Part shown: positions 48,074-61,413 of the stretch, one piece after another
Position numbering within the stretch: the first letter of the stretch is position 1
How the letters are laid out: each line of letters starts with the position of its first letter
DNA from: Salminus brasiliensis
Taxonomy: Eukaryota; Chordata; Actinopteri; Characiformes; Bryconidae
Direction of reading: 5' to 3'
NCBI RefSeq assembly: GCF_030463535.1
Contig: NC_132893.1
Location: 31,954,724 to 32,018,723, forward strand
Length of the DNA: 64,000 nucleotides
The notes under the pieces: model-generated
What the model was told of the DNA's origin: nothing
The model's input: the letters and a program-made list of their open reading frames with translations, nothing else
The model's database searches: none
Translations under genes and position numbers: made by a program

Positions 48074-51000
48074 TTGGCCGTCAAGACAAGACAAGACCAC
48101 CATATTCCCCAGTAGCGTTGGACACAGATGGAATTTGGCCGTGAACACACACACACTAGTGATCAAACACACACAGTGATGATGGGCAGTGATGGGCAGC
48201 AGTGGGCAGTGCCCAGGGAGCTGAGAGGGTGCCCAACAGTGGCAGCTTGCCGAGCCCAGTTATCAATAGCCCGGTGCTCTACCCCCCTGAGCCAGCACTG
48301 CCCCTCTGGCAGAACATCACACCAGAATCTGCACAACATCTATAAAACTGAATGAGATGAGCAGGTTTACCATGAAGCCGTTGTTTTTGGTGATCCGTGT
48401 GAGGGTCAGCCCCAGGCTCATATTCGCGTTGACGTTCTGCACGTTTGGTATATTTATAGAGTCTGAAAACAACAATTTATTAAATAATAAGTCGTTAAAT
48501 TAGCACCTTTCAGAAATGTAAATAAGGGACGCCCACCACGACCCCTTTGGGCTAAGACCACCACGGCCCGACTACAAACATTTTTAATCTGGGAAATGTA
48601 GATATAACTTTTAACATTTAATTAATGTATTTATTGATTAACTAATGTTCCATTAGTATGATTTTTTTTCTATAATATTTATATTGGCTCATACTACTGA
48701 TCATTCATCAGACTTTAAAAACTCAACATCCTAAACAATCAATCGAACCACAACAGTCTACAAAAATAAGCTATATAAGCTAATAAGTAAAAGGCCAGCC
48801 AAGGATGTGCCTCGGCCCACTCACGTCTGTACTGGACATTTATGGAAATTATGGTTCAATACAGGACGCAGGACGCTGTGTTTTACGGGACGAGTGGCAA
48901 CCCTAGTTCAAAGTAAGTGTCGTAAGTGCTATCCTAACTAGCCAATAAAGCTAAAGACACTCCAGGGATCGGGCTAAAACATACACTGAGAATCTCAAAG
49001 TCCAGAGATTTACTGACCTAGGGTCCTTTTTAGGAGGCAATGATTCTGTACCCTAGGCAACGCAGAGAGAATAACAGACAGGTTCGCTTACTCTGAAGGT
49101 TGAGCTTCTCGCAGGTGGACCCCGGGCTCGTGATCATGCACTTATAAACATCTCCTTTCCTGTTCTGAGTGTATCCAGCCCAAGGAGATCCCACCAGTAA
49201 CCTGCACAAGAACAATCAGCATTTTCAGAAAGGAACAGGGGTAGTTTTACTGTATGTTGCCCCCTTTATTAAAAAACACGTACGATAAAGCTTAAGCTAA
49301 GCACTAAGCAGTTCATAGGAATGAGCCTCATTCACCAATCCTGTGAAGGATTCGGTCTCGAGAACAGCCCTAACGGAAAGTCAAGTGCAGAACTGATCAG
49401 AGCTCATTATCCTCGTAAACTGGACCAATCCCAGATGAGAAAACACTGCTGGACGTCCAGAAAGTCGTAAAAAATTCATCAAGAAGAAGGCATTTCTTCT
49501 TAGGAGCGGCTGGCGAATGAGGCCCAATATCTTATGCTTACTTATTTTTGTGTAATGGATGAATTCATTAATAAGAACCGTATTATACTAACCATACATG
49601 AATAGACAAAAGTATTGGGACACCTGCACACTTTCATTGTTTTGTACGAAATCAAGGCTATTAAAAAGAGCTTATCCTGCATTTATTGGACTAACTGTCT
49701 ACTATGCAGAGAAGAAGGCTTTCTACTAGATTTTGAAGAAGCATAGCTGTAAGGATTTGATTGCATTCAACAACAAGAGCATTCATGAATTCAGGATACT
49801 GGACGATCGCCACCCCACATCTCCAACTCTCATCCCAACTCATCAAGTATCGAATGGAGCACCACTATCATCCATCATCCATCATTGCAGACACACACAG
49901 TCCCACTGCTCCGCAACTCAATGCTAAGGGGCGCTGGACCCCTCTAGCCCACTCCCGGTATTAAAGGCATTGGCACGGTGCCAGTGAGTTTGTGTTTATC
50001 TGCTCCGGGGATCCCTTTTTATTGGAAATACGTCTCTAGACAAGCTGTACATGTAGATTTGCGCAGTGTCTGTGTTGTCAATCAGCTACTAATGCATTCG
50101 TTAGAAGGGGTGTCCAAAAATATTTGGACATATAGTGCACTGAGAAGTGTGTGTGAAAAGTATTCACAGTAGTGTATCATTAACTATAACACCCTGAACT
50201 GAACTGTGGGTTTCGAGTGTGTCTCTGGTGTGTACAGTAATTGATGGACGCTGCGGGTCCTAAGCCGCTGATTACACCTGCTTGGGCAGGGAACGTAGAG
50301 TTAAGGGGATTTCACTGGATTGGAATGCATAAAAACAGTGTTTGAGATGATCAGTGCTGGTCAGAGTGTGTGTGTGTGTGTGTGTGTGCATGCAATCAGC
50401 AGTGCATATGATAAGAAGTCTATGTGTGTGTGTTTTAGTTTATTGTCTTATTGGATTATTGACTGGCTGTCTAAGATTTGGCCTATTATTATCAGTTCAC
50501 GCTCCTATAGAAATAGTAATACATGTGTGTGTTTGTGTGTATGTGTGTGTGGGTGTGTGTTTGTGTATGCCAAAGCTTCCTTTGATTACATACTGTGGAG
50601 AGTAGAGACACACCCACAAGATTACACATAGCCTACAGGCAATAAGTCACACTAGCCTGACACAGGCAGAGACTGAACCCACCAGAGGCATGCCCTTGTA
50701 GGGTAAAGAGGTAATAAGCAAAACCCCTCCCTTCCTGGAAGTAAAAACTTCTACACACTAACCTTAGAGTCTACTGTCTACCTGTAGCTTCGTCAGGGAG
50801 GACTGACAAGAGTATAACAACATAGGGGCATGATGCACCATTCAGCGATTCCTTAAATATGATCTGTCACTGTTGTGAAATGTCTGGCATTTGGCTGGTA
50901 GGAGAACGTAGAGTTAGGGGTCATAAGACTTATCAGTCTTATAAGTGTGCCATGAACCCCTGGGGTTCCTGCCATGGGGAGGGCGGTGGTGTTACCCCCT

Positions 51001-54000
51001 ACATCACAAAAGCAGTAACTTAACTTTAATGTAGATTCATGTACAGGCGTTAATGCAAGTACAATAAAAGGACAAAAGTATTGGGACACAATACTTCTCA
51101 TTCATTGTTTATTCTAAAATCAAGGCTTTATCCTGCTTTTGTTGGAGTAACTGTCTCTGCTGTGCAGGGAAGAAGGCTTTCTACTAGATTTTGGAGGAGC
51201 GTTGCTGTGAGGATTTGATTGCATTCAGCAACAAGAGTGTTAGTAAGGTCAGGATTTTGGATGACCACCATCCAATCTTATCCTCCAACTCCCCAACTCA
51301 TCCCAAAAGTATTGGATGGAGCACCACCTTCCATCATTCCAGAGAACACAGGCAGTTCCACTGTGTTCCAATGGGATTGTCTTAAAGCAGAAGTATGCAA
51401 TAATTGGTATTTTTGGCTCCTGGGCTCCCCCTAGAGTTGGGGAGTTTCGTTCACTTTTACATCAGAGTCGTACAAAATACAAATCACACTTTGAGCGCCC
51501 CCTCATGGACAGGTGTACACATGCTGAGAGATATGGAGGCAGCATCTGTAGGTCAAGAAGCATGTGGACTGGAGCAGCAGAGTAATACTACAGTAATACT
51601 ACTTACATCAATATGACTCGGGGTTACTCAGTGTTACGCAGTTCCCATTGCTGACACAGATGTGCAAATGCACACACACTCAAGTTGTTTAGTCCCTGTA
51701 GACAAGCACTGTCAGTAGAAAAGTACCACTCTCTGGAGCTTTTTGGCACCGTGCCTAATTTCACGCATGGGCTATAGAGGGGTACAAAGCCCCCCAACAT
51801 TGAGCTGTGGAGGAGTGGAAGAACTGTGTTCTCCGGAATGATAGTTGGTGCTCCACCTAATACTCTGGGGGGGGGGGGGGGGGGGGGATCATCCAACATC
51901 CTGACCTTACTAATGCTCTTGTTGTTGAATGCAATCAAAAATCCTCACAGCAATGCTTGCTCCAAAATCTAGTAGAAAGCCAGTACAGACAGTCACTCCA
52001 ACAAACGCAGGATCAGCTCTATTTTAATGCCCCTGATTTCAGGACACACACACTGAATGAGCAGGTGTCCCAATACTTTTGTCCAGGGAGCAAAAAGTGC
52101 AGTGTTAACATACAGTTTCCAACCCCCTGCTCCCCCCACCCCACATGCTCCTACTCATGACCATGGAGAGTCATGTGTGTGAGAGAGCCACAGCGTTGGG
52201 GATGGGGTGTATGAGTCTGACTCAGGTCGAGCTGTCCGTTGAGTCGCTGAGCGAGGGCAACATGACGTAACCAACTCTGACTAATTAAAGCCCGCGCTTG
52301 GACAGGAAATGGGTCGCCTAACAAATACAAAGCACCGTGGCCGAGTTGCATCATAAGAGTGAGGCACGGAGGGGATTTTGGTGATGCCTGTGACCAGTTT
52401 ATAAATGTCTAGACAGCTCAAGATAACTGTGAATAATAAACCGTTCCCCTTAAAATAAACCAGGGCCTGGAAAAGGCTATGAAATCACAGCCATGTGTAC
52501 ACAAGCTGCGTCAGAAGGCCGGGGCTTCGGTCTTACAGCAGTTAGAGGACTTGACTCACCGTTCCGAAAAGATTAAGGCTTACTCCGTTTCTGTGGAACC
52601 AACCTTTTATGTGGTTATGCCCCAGTCTCAGTTCATTTTGCAACCTCTCTTTATCTTTCACACTGAATTCACACCAAATGTGACAAACCAGCATCATGTA
52701 AACATAGTGTGAGCGCAGCTGCAGTGATGCCCAAGCATCATTTAGTCAATGTCGTGCAAAAACCTAGTATCTTACACATAATGTGCATCTGGCAGTTGTT
52801 GTTTTTTTTTACATTGCATCAGAATTTCAGAATGAATGGACCAATAGAAACACTCCAAATTATTCAGAATAAAATCCCTACACTGACCTCCATCACGTGC
52901 CTCAGTAAAATGTCGCTGTGCCCCTCTAAAATCACAGCAGTGCAAAGTTCATTTTACTCTGGACTGCTGAGCAGAACAGAACTACAGGACACGCCATGCA
53001 AAATTACTACAGGCACTACATTTCCCATAATGCCCCAGCGTCATTCTATAAGTGAGTAGCCATAACTTACATGACTTACAAACATACTGTCCAGGGAAGG
53101 CCTTCTGTTGCATTTTGAATGAGCATTGATGTGAGGATTTGATTGCATCCAGCAACAAGATCATTAGTAAGGTCAAGATTTTGGATGATCAACTCATCCA
53201 ACTCATTCATTTACATTTACATTTAAGGCATTTAGCAGACGCTCTTCTCCAGAGCGACTTACAAAGTGCTTCACTGTTTACTCAAGAAGAACCTCAGCTA
53301 GTTTAAATAGACTAAAAGTCAAAGATCCTCTAAGTTTAGACTCTACTAAACACAAGTCAGTAAGGAGACCACTCTGCTATTCACCCAAGTACTCTCAGAA
53401 GAGGAGGGTCTTCAGTCTGGGTTTGAAAACAGCGAGCGTTGGACTCTGTTGTTCGGACACCCAGGGGAAGCTCGTTCCACCACTTCGGTGCAGGACAGAA
53501 AAAAGCCTGGACGAAGTGAAGTGGAGTTCATGACTGACTTTAGGGACAACACTACCAGCTCATAGTGCTGCATGTATTGGTACTGAAGCATCACGCTACG
53601 GCACACAGTTCACACTATTAGGGTAAATATGGTCATTTTACAAGGCTGTGCCCCTGCTACCTTCACTTCTCTGTCCCTCTCCCTTTTGCACGTAGAGAAA
53701 GAGAGAGAGAGTCATCTACAATCAGTCTTTTCTTTCTTTAATCCTCATTAACTGAAAACAACATTTTGGACATTCTGACCATTTCCTTCTTATTTCAACC
53801 CATAAAATAATGGTGGATCGAACGAGGACAATGTGTCAGTGTTGGTGGACAGCTGTAGACCATACTCGTTGAAACACACCCAACATGCTTATATTTTACT
53901 GCTTACTTCACTACGGCTGTAGCAGTTATTACACTTATAACACTATATGGGCAAAAGTATTGGGACACCTAATCAAGGGTATTAAAAAGAGTTAATCCTG

Positions 54001-54926
54001 CTATTGTTGGAGCGACTGTCTCTACTGTGCAGGGAAGAAGTAGAGCTTATTTCTAGATTTTGGAGGAGCATTGCTGTGAGGATTTGATTACATTCAGTGA
54101 CAAGAGCGTTAGTGAGGTCAGGATGCTGGATGAGGACCACCATCCCACCTCATCACCCCCCAACTCCCCAGCTAGCTCCTCCCAAAAGTACTGTATGGAG
54201 CTCCACCATCATTCCAGAGAACACAGCTCTTCCACTGCTCCTCAGCTCAATGCTGGGGATCCTGGCGTTAGGCATGGTGCCTATTCTATTGGCAGTGAGG
54301 CAAGTTAGAAGGGGTGTCCACAAACATTTGGACATAAGTGTACATAATAATATTATTATTGTTTTTTTGAATCCCAGCTAACCTACATCCTAAGTCCTCA
54401 CTGTTAATGAGTTCCCTAAAAAAACAACACAAACACAATGAAAATATAGAGCCTTGATGGGGGATTTTATAGGACCTGCTAATTCAAGCTGTATATTTGC
54501 ACCGAGGCCAGTATCCTGTACATTGTCCACACCATGGCTGCTGCATCCGCTGGAATGTGGAGAAACCGTGGCACAGTTGGGAAAAGAGCCCACATGTCTG
54601 TTTGTGCAGCGAATGAAAGGAAGGAACCGGGTTCTGCTGAGATAAATTGTAAAGGAACCCAGCGCAGGGGGAGATTGCCTCCATGCAGACGGCATTATAG
54701 ACGACCACAGGAAGCGTGTGCATGTGTGTGTCTGAGTGTGTCTGAGTGTGTGTGTGTGTGTGTGTGTGTTCTGTAGTGTGAAGCGAGGAAAGATATAAAG
54801 AGGTTGTCTGGACATGTATAAAGATATCATAAGTGTGTGTGTGTGTGTGTGTGTGAATATAAGCCAATCATCCGGATCCACATTAACTGAACACACTGTT
54901 CTGTCCTTTCCTATTCACGCTGGAGT

Positions 54927-54962
<36 letters not shown>

Positions 54963-56687
54963 ATATGAGATGAGTAGCAGAGAAGCAAAGTGAGCGAGAT
55001 ATGCTCTTCAAAATAAAGGTGCTTCAGAGAAGCTATAGGAGAACTAATGGTCTGAGGAGCTTCACTTCATGGAGCTTCTTCACTAATTTCAAGGTTCTTC
55101 CCAATTCACCCATCTCTATTACACACATGGTTCTTCATGGTTCTTCAAAAGTGCCATTGCTTTTTATGAAATGAAGGTTCTAACTGGACACAGAACCGCT
55201 GTTTACCATTTGCCCTGGTGATTGGAGAACTGCTGCACCGTGTATCCAAACTCCTCCAGAGCTGCTCCTGAGAACACTTTGGCTCCTGCTGTTCCCACAT
55301 TAAACCCCCAGGTCTGCTCCACGCTCCAACCTGCCGAAACAGACACAAACACACACACACACACACACACACTTAGCATCATACCTTTACACACAACCTG
55401 CAGGGCCAGCCCCACCACTGACTAGACATGCACAGATTCCGTTAGACCTACAGCAGACTATCACTATTCATCATCTATTCCAACAGGCATAACTAACACA
55501 GGAACACAGTCAGCTATCAGCAGAGCACGGTGATATGCGCTGGATATGCTTCCCATCAAGCCCTGTTTTACAGATAACAGCTATTTACATGCATGCATTG
55601 CACCAATAACCAATATGCACTATGGTCTCGATGCACTCTATCTGTATTCATTTGCATATCTCTTGTCGCTATCCAAGGAAACTCTCCAAAATAGCGACTT
55701 TACAGAAGAAGGCACAGATGCTGTTCATTTTAGTGGAAGTTAAATAGTGGAAGTTAAATAAGGGTTTATTACAAGTCATTTAAAGAGCATTTCTATTTAC
55801 ACAGTGTACACAGAGCAGCCGCAGGGTTCAAATGACGGAGGAAGTGAAAAAAACAAGACAAAAATGGAGATACATGTTTTTGCTCTCTAGAACTTCTCTC
55901 CACTAATGGCTATGGCATCATCAAGGACTGAACAGGTGATCTCCCAATGACAGGGCCAACACCTGAGGTTCTGTCCATCCCAACACTCTTGTTCTGTCTA
56001 AGGTGCTGCCGTTATGATCCGAGGATCTCCGAGTCACGCTACTTGCCATCAGCAGCCAGAGTCAAAGAGGCCACAGCTGACCTTGCTGTCTCAGGTGTGG
56101 GTTGATGGCGCTTCCTCCATACATCATTCCTTGCTTATCTGACCAAGGTTCTTAAAGGAGCCAATAGTGATCTTCTATGGCCTGCAAAAAAGAACCCTTT
56201 GGGTACGGTGGTGTACTGTACTGTTCACTTAGTGTGATGTAATTCAGTACTGTGTATTTACTGTACTGTAATTTAGTATTTGCAAGACAAGACCATGCCT
56301 CCAACATAAAAATGAAGACACTGTATGGCTGTAGAAGGGGAGAGAACCCTCTGAGAGAACTTTGGGGAACTCCTGTTCAAGCTAGAACCAGAAAGCTAGA
56401 CCAGAACTGAGAAAGAGAAGTAAGGAACAAGGAGGACATGGAAAGGTGGTAGGTAAGCTAGAGATGGCCACCACATTGGAATTAGGAGGATATCCAAGCA
56501 TGATCCTCCTCCCACACAGGTTAAAAGGTCAAAAGTATAAGATTCCTGAGCAACTCTTTGGAGGTTCCTTAATGTTTTCTTCAAAACTATGGAGGAACCT
56601 TTAAGGAGCCCTTTTCTTCTAAAAACCTTCCTTAAAGCACCTCAAGATGTTCCTCCACTGTCTCAAACCTCCAAAGGTGAACAGTGT

Positions 56688-56736
<49 letters not shown>

Positions 56737-59700
56737 GATAACGGCTCCTTATCATTATCAATATCCGAAGAAATGGCTTAACGTTTTCTATACTCTTCAC
56801 ACGACATACACAAAACCACAGGAACCAGTCCACACATTCATCCTCTCCATAGAGAGAGCATTATCTTCTGCTCTAATCCCTCGTCTTCTCTCGACTTCTG
56901 ATGTGATTACGTGGGTTTAGAGAAGATTTATAGACATTCCACACATTCAGATGCTGGTGCTGAAGCCTGACTCTGAAGATCTGAAAGCAATGGAGTGCAG
57001 GCAAGTTTGATCCTGTTCCTAATGGAGCTGTACACAGTGTTTCATACCAAGCCAATTTGGAACTGCGAAAATACTGGGCTTAGTAACATTAACTCCATAA
57101 GCTCCAGTTTCGAGATTCAGGTACGGCTCGGCCTGAGCCGCCATCCCTCAGGATCCATGGAAGATGAGGATCCAGGCTTTTTTTTTCTGTCCTGGCACCA
57201 AAGTGGTGGAACGACCTTGACTTCTGTATATTGTAGTATCTAAACTTAGAGGAATCTTTTGGATCCTAGCCAATACAAAGTAACTAAGGTTTTTTTTTGA
57301 GTAAACAGTGAAACAAGTTTCAAATTTCTTTATTTTCTCATATTAACAACTCAATTAATCTAAATGTAATCAATATTCATATATAAGAATATACATATAT
57401 ATTATAATCATATATAAAAATGTTCACCCCTTACAGATTGTGGTTTACATACAAACACATTTACACTTGTACATTTACACTCTAATTAACAACTCAATTA
57501 GTCTAAATGTAATCAATATTCATATATAAGAATGTATATATATAAATTATAATATATTTTATAATCATATATAAAAATGTCCACCCCTTACATATCGTGG
57601 TTTACGTACAAACACATTTACACTTGCACATTTAAAGCAGCAGTATGCAAGAATTGGCATTTCTTGCTCCTGGGCACCCCCTACAGATTGGAAGTGAAAT
57701 TCTCGCTCTAAACTACACTTAAAGGACATGCTTTACACATGCATTTCTGGACAAGCTGAGAGATATTGACAGAACCGTCAATGAAAGTGAAAGAAGCATG
57801 TGATCTGAGGAGGTAGTGTGCCATGATTTTACACAAATATGACTATGTAGCGTTGTGCAGTTCTGGTGAGTGTTATCCTTCCCTCTTCACCAGAGTTATA
57901 CAGTGCCCGTCGAGCCCGGAGTAGCAACAACAGAGATGCTATTCTGGCCGTTACAGCTCAGTGAAGCACCAACATGAGTGTGAAGCTGTTATTTTATGGT
58001 CCAAATGTTGCAGAAAGATGCTTTAAGTGTAAGCCACAGGGATCAATTGAGTTTAATGTGTTAGAACACTTCATCAGAAAACCTCCTGATAACCAAAATT
58101 TTTCAGAAGTGACTCACAGTGGAAACTTTGTGGTCTCATGCAGGGCTGCACATTTAATGTGATAGTCCACATTAGAGCTCAGCCACAAAAACAAAAAAAC
58201 ACTAGCGTGAAAACGAGAATGCAGTAACAGCAGCACATGTGCTGACTCTATAAGCACCTTATCTGTCACTGTGGAGGAGGAAAAAAAGGGCCTAGAGGCT
58301 GCATGGACGCGGACACAGGCGTTAAACAAAGAGACCCTTAAAAAGCCAGCCAGCGGAAACGGCAGCCGGCCTGAGAGGGAACCTTGAAACAAGAGGCGAA
58401 GTGAGCGAGGGTCAGAGGAAAGACAGAAGACAGACTAAAGCACGGACATGAGAGAGGGGAATGCGAAGTAAAGGTCAAGCAGAAGGTCGGAGAGATAGAT
58501 AGGACGAGAGAGAAAGAGAGAGAGAGAGAGAGAGACTATCTGACCCTGCTTGCTGATTCTCTTCAAATATGGTTCCAGTTCACTGGCTGCTTTATGGCCA
58601 GTAAGCCGGATAACCCATTTCAGAGAGCTTCGCTGTGGCCCATTCAGAGTGGAATAGAGGAGATTGTGTCACGAATGCCATTTCCCTGCAGTCTGGGCCG
58701 GATTTGCTTACAAACAACACATTCCAGCCACTACTGTTGGAACCAGGTTCTCTGTGTTCATGGTCGAAGGTCAACTTTGACTTATTTGAACTGTAATGTT
58801 TATATATATATTTTTAATTTCTACTTATCTCCTAGTTTTAAGCATGTTGAGATATTCACAGAATTCTGACAGATGATGTAAAAGTGCAGTTCATTGAGGG
58901 TAAGGGTTAACCCCTTACATTCTGTATGTAAGCCCATAGCTCGCTCCTTCACTCTCTCATAACTACATTACTCTCATAATAAACATCAACTAAACTGGCC
59001 CTAAAATAGAACCCTGTGGGAGATATACGAGATATGCTGGTCAAGGCTGTTCTGTGGTCAGCCTAACTTTCTTTCTAATAGGTGTAATGGTACGATCACG
59101 TTGTATTGGTTTTGGTTTTCTGTCTTCTAAAGCAGATATCCATGTGTTGACATCCTTCCTGTGTGGTCGCCGGGTGTTAAAGTAGATTGAGCATGCTAGT
59201 CTTCTAATCTTTAGAAGCCCATCTTGCTACAATGAAAACCAGCTTATTTTAAAGCTTTGTAGGTTTTTTTTATTTTAGGAAGATGTATCGGTATTGGTAT
59301 CAGCTGATACTTACGACTTAATAAAGGTGCACGTATTTGTCACTGTACAGCGAAATGTGTTCTCCGCATTGAACCCATCTGTGGTAGTAAACTAGTGAGT
59401 ACACACACACCCAGAGCGGTGGGCAGCCAACTCCAGCACCCGGGGAGCAGAGAGGGTAAAGGGTCTTGCTCAAGTGCCCAACAGTGGCAGCTTGCCAAGC
59501 CTGGGAATTGAACCCACAACCCTGTTATCGATAGCCCGGCGCTCTAACCGCTGAGCCACCACTGCCCCGGATAATATAAATACTGGGATTGGAAAAGAAA
59601 AAAAGCAGTCGTTCCATATCTGATCATTATTGATCTCATTATGCTGATCATGATGCTAATCTCTGCTACGCTAAAAGATCATATTCATATTACAGTTTGA

Positions 59701-60862
59701 TATTCTGTATATATATGGGGGGTTGAGAGGTAAACAGAGTGATCCAGCGTGGTCTGAAAGAAAGACCTGGATTTCTTTATAGTGATAGTGAATTGAACCA
59801 AGGGTTGCGATGCTAACAATTAGGCCTGTGACAAACCACTATTATCATAGGGGATAACTTTAATGGATAATTAATTATCAATTATTTGGATTATGAATGC
59901 CTATCAGCTTTTAAATTTAGCAGACTAGACAAGACAAGACAAGCATCTTCACCATTAATGTTCGACACAGATGGAATTTGGGTGCGGCGCCTGAGGAGCA
60001 GACAGGGCTCAAGGGCCCAACAGTGGCAGCTTGCTGAGCCTGGGTATCGAACCCACAACCCTCTGCCATCAATAGTCCGTTCACGTGACTGACAGCTGCT
60101 CAGTCTGTGTGTGTTCTCTGCAGATCTGCGTCCAGATTGAGGAAATGATCAGTGTAAAGTAAAGTATCAAGTTTGGTAACCCACCCTGTACCGTTCCTAG
60201 TTAGCGCAAGACCAAATTCGGTCATCGTTTTTTCGGGGACTAAGTCCATTAGTCCTTGCACCCCTACTAACAACACAAATATGGCCATTTTATTTACCAT
60301 TCCAATCCACCAGTGAACACACTCGTGTCTTCTGAGTTTTATATGCAGTGTTTATGATGGTAAAACTGGGTTATTCTGAAAAACACATGTTCTGTAGGGG
60401 ACTGGTTTTAGAAAAAACAACGTCCCTACCAAGAATGACACCAAACCTCACTTCACTTCACTCCCCTTTAACTCGCAACAGTCCGAACAGGTTCAGTCGT
60501 CCTGATTGGAGACACGTGTTCCAGCAGGCAGAGTCTTGCATGCGCCTGCAGAAACATCTGTCCAAGATCAGGATGAAGGACCCTTTCCTGGGAACTTTGG
60601 AGCTTTGATATTTTTTTGGTTATAGATCAGGGTGAGGAGAACAGAGTCTGCCCATGAGGAAATCTGATATATGGCCATAAGTGCCGATATATCGTGAAGG
60701 ACTGGGCAATACATTTTAAAATACATGTAGATATACTGTAAATCATACACACATATGTATCAAATCGTCGCTGTCCTGCAAAATCCTGACAGTTGTTCTA
60801 AAAATGGACCAATAGAAATGCTCCAAATCTCTTTACATTGACTTCCATTGAAGGTTAAAGGG

Positions 60863-60906
<44 letters not shown>

Positions 60907-61350
60907 CATACATACATATTTATATACACCATTTAATGTATGTCTCATGTATCATGGCAGTTGTTCCAAAAATGGACCAATAGAAATGCTCCAAATCTCT
61001 TTACATTGACCTCCATTGAAAGTTAAAAGGCTTATATATACATACACATACATACATATTTATATACACCATTTAATGTATGTATGATCACATGTGTCGT
61101 GAAAATGTCTTAAAATAGTATTTTTACCATATCATAATATATAATATTATATATAAAACATGTATCTCCAAGTCTGTTTTTAGTTCTCTCCATGGTTTGA
61201 ACACTGTAGCTGCTTCTGTACAATGCGTCAGTGATTCTGGATGAATGGACCAATAGAAATGCTCTAAATGTATTGGAATAAACTCTTATTTTATTATGAC
61301 TTCCATTTAAAATGAATTAATTCTCCTTTCAGATGTTTTTCATTGGACAG

Positions 61351-61413
<63 letters not shown>

